A stretch of DNA of 14,983 bases. It comes from Akkermansiaceae bacterium UBA5689. Lineage in GTDB: Bacteria > Verrucomicrobiota > Verrucomicrobiia > Verrucomicrobiales > Akkermansiaceae. Shown piece by piece: positions 13,475 to 14,983 of this stretch (its first letter is position 1; the number at the start of each line of letters is the position of its first letter). The notes beneath the pieces were generated by a model. It saw only the letters and a list, made by a program, of their open reading frames with translations. It did not search any database and was not told the DNA's origin. The stretch lies in NCBI GenBank assembly GCA_002420305.1, contig DIHT01000055.1:1-14983 (forward strand). The letters are read 5' to 3'. The position numbers were made by a program, and so were the translations under genes.

Positions 13475-14341
13475 GTGCGGTGGAGGATCCTCATACTTGT
13501 ATTGGCAACTGTGAGCGAAGTCAGGGCCGCCCTTCCGGATATCTCGACAGTAAAGCCGGATCTGGTTGTCCCAGCTCTGGTCGACGGCAAGCCCGGGGCG
13601 GGCAGGCGGGTGAAGGAGGTTCTTCCCCAATACGAGGGAACTGGGGTCTACCACGTGCTCTATCTCCCGAAAGACTGGCGTCCGGGCCAGCGCTATCCGG
13701 TAGTAGTAGAATATGCGGGCAATGGGCCTTATCGGAATCGGAATCGGGACATCAGTAGTGGCCGGGTCGAGGGAAGCCGGATGGGCTATGGGATTTCAGG
13801 CGGAGAGAGCTACATCTGGCTGTGCCTGCCGTATTTGAACGGTAAGGGCACGGCGAACGTCAGGCGGTGGTGGGGAAGCAAGCCAGAGTATGATGCCCGC
13901 CCGACGATCAGCTACTGTCTGGAGGCGGTGAAGCATATCTGTGCTCAGTTTGGTGGCGACCGTGAGCGTCTGGTGCTGTGCGGTTTTTCGCGGGGAGCGA
14001 TCGCGTGCAACTTTATAGGGCTTCATGATGACCGGGTTGCTGTTCTCTGGCGTGCCTTTATTCCCTACAGCCACTACGATGGGGCCCGTCAATGGGAGTA
14101 TCCGGGCTCAGACCGAGCGTCTGCCCTGCAACGATTACGTCGGCTCGGGTCCAGACCTCAGTTCGTGTGTTCAGAGGGGAGCCAGTTCAAGGAGACGGCC
14201 CAATACCTGATCGAGAGCGGGGTGAAGGGAAATTTTACCTTCAGGGGAACGGGGTTTCGAAATCACAGCGATGCATGGCTCCTCCGGCCCTCTAAAACGC
14301 GAAGCGAGCTAAGGAGCTGGCTGGCCGAGGTTCTGAAGTAG
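13475..14341 (+). CDS. Secreted alpha/beta hydrolase (esterase-like)
   Basis: 288 residues using GTG 13475 as start, which opens directly into a short basic signal peptide (MRWRILILVLATV, cleavage near VRA before ALPD). The upstream TTG at 13448 would place nine polar residues ahead of it. The nucleophile elbow is G170-F-S172-R-G-A, and N-H264-S-D-A-W near the C-terminus supplies the probable catalytic His; the acid residue is not certain. Earlier marks are VYHVLYLPKDW-PGQRYPVVVEYAGNGPY, typical of predicted secreted hydrolases beside sulfatase genes in PVC bacteria, and a WWGSKPEYDARPT stretch before the elbow. The length fits a single-domain esterase or peptidase-like hydrolase. An acyl- or acetyl-esterase acting on decorated glycans is a reasonable inference from context, not proven. 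Divergent from the dus-sulfatase unit and convergent with the small membrane protein at 14407. Confidence 0.88.
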   Translation: MRWRILILVLATVSEVRAALPDISTVKPDLVVPALVDGKPGAGRRVKEVLPQYEGTGVYHVLYLPKDWRPGQRYPVVVEYAGNGPYRNRNRDISSGRVEGSRMGYGISGGESYIWLCLPYLNGKGTANVRRWWGSKPEYDARPTISYCLEAVKHICAQFGGDRERLVLCGFSRGAIACNFIGLHDDRVAVLWRAFIPYSHYDGARQWEYPGSDRASALQRLRRLGSRPQFVCSEGSQFKETAQYLIESGVKGNFTFRGTGFRNHSDAWLLRPSKTRSELRSWLAEVLK

Positions 14342-14406
14342 GAAGCGCGGGGACGGTTATCGCAGGCCCGATAATTGAACGAATAGGTCAGGTAGCGGGT
14401 GGAACT

Positions 14407-14721
14407 CTATATCGAGCCTAAGGCTACCAGAAACATGCATTGGGTAAGCACTCCATATATCAGAGTGAGTGGTATCGTGATTTTCGTACTCATTAGCAGG
14501 CCGTTCTGACCACGATCGGACAACGCCCGACCGATAAGCCATAGGGCCACTGTTGTGAAAAATGGAGCCCAGAAAAATAGTTCAAAGGCATCTACCTGAA
14601 TGCAATCACCACTGAAGTTAATGTAGCAATATCGGCCGGTCCAAGGCGGGATTGCCGCGATGATTGGGATCAGTATTCCAATTAGAAGTCCGGTTGGTGT
14701 CTTTGGCTCGTATTTGGCCAT
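14407..14721 (-). CDS. Small three-TM membrane protein of unknown function
   Basis: 104 residues from ATG 14721-14719. The longer open frame starting at 14913 overlaps the sulfatase C-terminus in another frame and its first 64 residues are Ser/Thr/Pro-rich noise, so the internal Met is preferred. Hydrophobic segments lie at about residues 11-26, 48-65 and 79-102. Between the first two is a loop with two Cys (YCYINFSGDC), which could form a disulfide on the outer face. A short positively charged loop (RALSDRGQNG) sits between segments 2 and 3. It follows the stop of the right-edge sulfatase by 25 bases on the same strand, so it is probably co-transcribed. I recognise no family. Cytoplasmic start and weak charge bias fit an inner-membrane protein. 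The coding call rests on the clear TM pattern and operon-like spacing. Confidence 0.6.
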   Translation of the reverse strand: MAKYEPKTPTGLLIGILIPIIAAIPPWTGRYCYINFSGDCIQVDAFELFFWAPFFTTVALWLIGRALSDRGQNGLLMSTKITIPLTLIYGVLTQCMFLVALGSI

Positions 14722-14746
14722 GGACTCGGAGATTTTTGCAGGGGTA

Positions 14747-14983
14747 TTACTTCTTGATGTAGTCCGGGTTTTCGCGTGGAAGCTTGGCCGCGGTTTCCTT
14801 GAGGCGCTTGATAAGGAGGGTGTCGAGTTCGCTGACCCTCTTGGGCATATCGGAGGCAAGGTTCTTTGCTTCCCCGAGGTCTGCTTGGAGGTCATAGAGC
14901 TCGAAGGGGCCACCCCAGAACTTGATGAGCTTGTGATTGCCCTGGCGAATGATGCTGTAGGGGCCCGGGGCGTGCCGGTAGTG
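14747..14983 (-). CDS. S1 family sulfatase, C-terminal part (runs off right edge)
   Basis: The last 78 residues and the TAA stop (14749-14747) of a sulfatase whose catalytic core lies beyond the window. The visible segment is the standard C-terminal subdomain: YSIIRQGNHKLIKFW, then the strand FELYDLQADLGEAKNLA, a helix through MPKRVSELDTLLIKRLKET, and the end PRENPDYIKK. Family members typically show an I-R-x-G-x-x-K-L-I strand and ELYDL...D.GE..NLA at this point, which is the basis for the call. Active-site residues cannot be checked. It is followed by the small membrane-protein gene 25 bases downstream. It is the fifth sulfatase in under 15 kb. Confidence 0.9.
   Translation of the reverse strand, partial: HYRHAPGPYSIIRQGNHKLIKFWGGPFELYDLQADLGEAKNLASDMPKRVSELDTLLIKRLKETAAKLPRENPDYIKK

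Noticed and set aside
14722..14913. N-terminal extension of the small three-TM protein overlapping the sulfatase C-terminus
   Set aside because: The extension is Ser/Thr/Pro-rich and lies in a shifted frame over a clear sulfatase end; the internal ATG at 14721 fits better.
1..14983. CRISPR array, tRNA/rRNA genes, insertion sequences, attachment sites
   Set aside because: None seen on reading both strands: no regularly spaced repeats at the DNA level, no transposase or integrase motifs, no cloverleaf with a T-loop signature noticed.

Overview
The window looks like a chromosomal segment of a polysaccharide-degrading member of the Planctomycetota-Verrucomicrobiota group, more likely a marine or aquatic Verrucomicrobiota. 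The evidence is gene content only. There are five formylglycine-type S1 sulfatases (two cut by the window edges), a large secreted SGNH / PVC-type beta-propeller / blue-copper protein, a pseudopilin with an SHD1-like C-terminus, and an exported protein built from about ten 32-residue helical repeats of a kind I associate with Verrucomicrobiota. Most genes lack a clear Shine-Dalgarno sequence, which also fits this group.

Layout, left to right. Positions 1-1878 hold two S1 sulfatase genes on the minus strand; the left one runs off the window. A 245-base divergent spacer leads to an unrecognised two-TM protein (2124-3422, +). It converges on the tandem-repeat protein (3446-4849, -). A 263-base divergent spacer leads to a lipoprotein-type sulfatase (5113-6453, +), followed by the 958-residue copper/propeller protein (6647-9523, +). 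A strong hairpin terminator follows at 9553-9584. Next is the pseudopilin-SHD1 gene (9673-10566, +) and a possible small zinc-ribbon-like membrane protein (10604-10834, +). A minus-strand pair follows: a tRNA-dihydrouridine synthase (13389-12319) and, 5 bases after its stop, an iduronate-2-sulfatase-like gene (12313-10919). Divergent from it is a secreted alpha/beta hydrolase (13475-14341, +). The window closes with a minus-strand pair: the C-terminus of a fifth sulfatase (14983-14747) and a 104-residue three-TM protein (14721-14407).

How the genes may work together: the complete sulfatases, the hydrolase and the copper/propeller protein all carry export signals. This suggests removal of sulfate (and perhaps other) substituents from polymers outside the cytoplasm, plus a periplasmic redox protein. 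No glycoside hydrolase, TonB/Sus transporter, sulfatase-maturing enzyme or dedicated regulator is present, so this is a loose sulfatase-rich region, not a classical polysaccharide utilisation locus. The tRNA-modification gene is a housekeeping gene that appears to have a sulfatase attached downstream. No tRNA, rRNA, CRISPR array, transposase or attachment site was found.

Most unusual items: (1) the SGNH-propeller-cupredoxin protein with no haem motif and a degraded SGNH triad; (2) the 32-residue repeat protein with Gly/Arg-rich insertions falling between repeats; (3) the pseudopilin-SHD1 fusion; (4) the small ribbon-like membrane protein with Tyr where a zinc-ligand Cys is expected.
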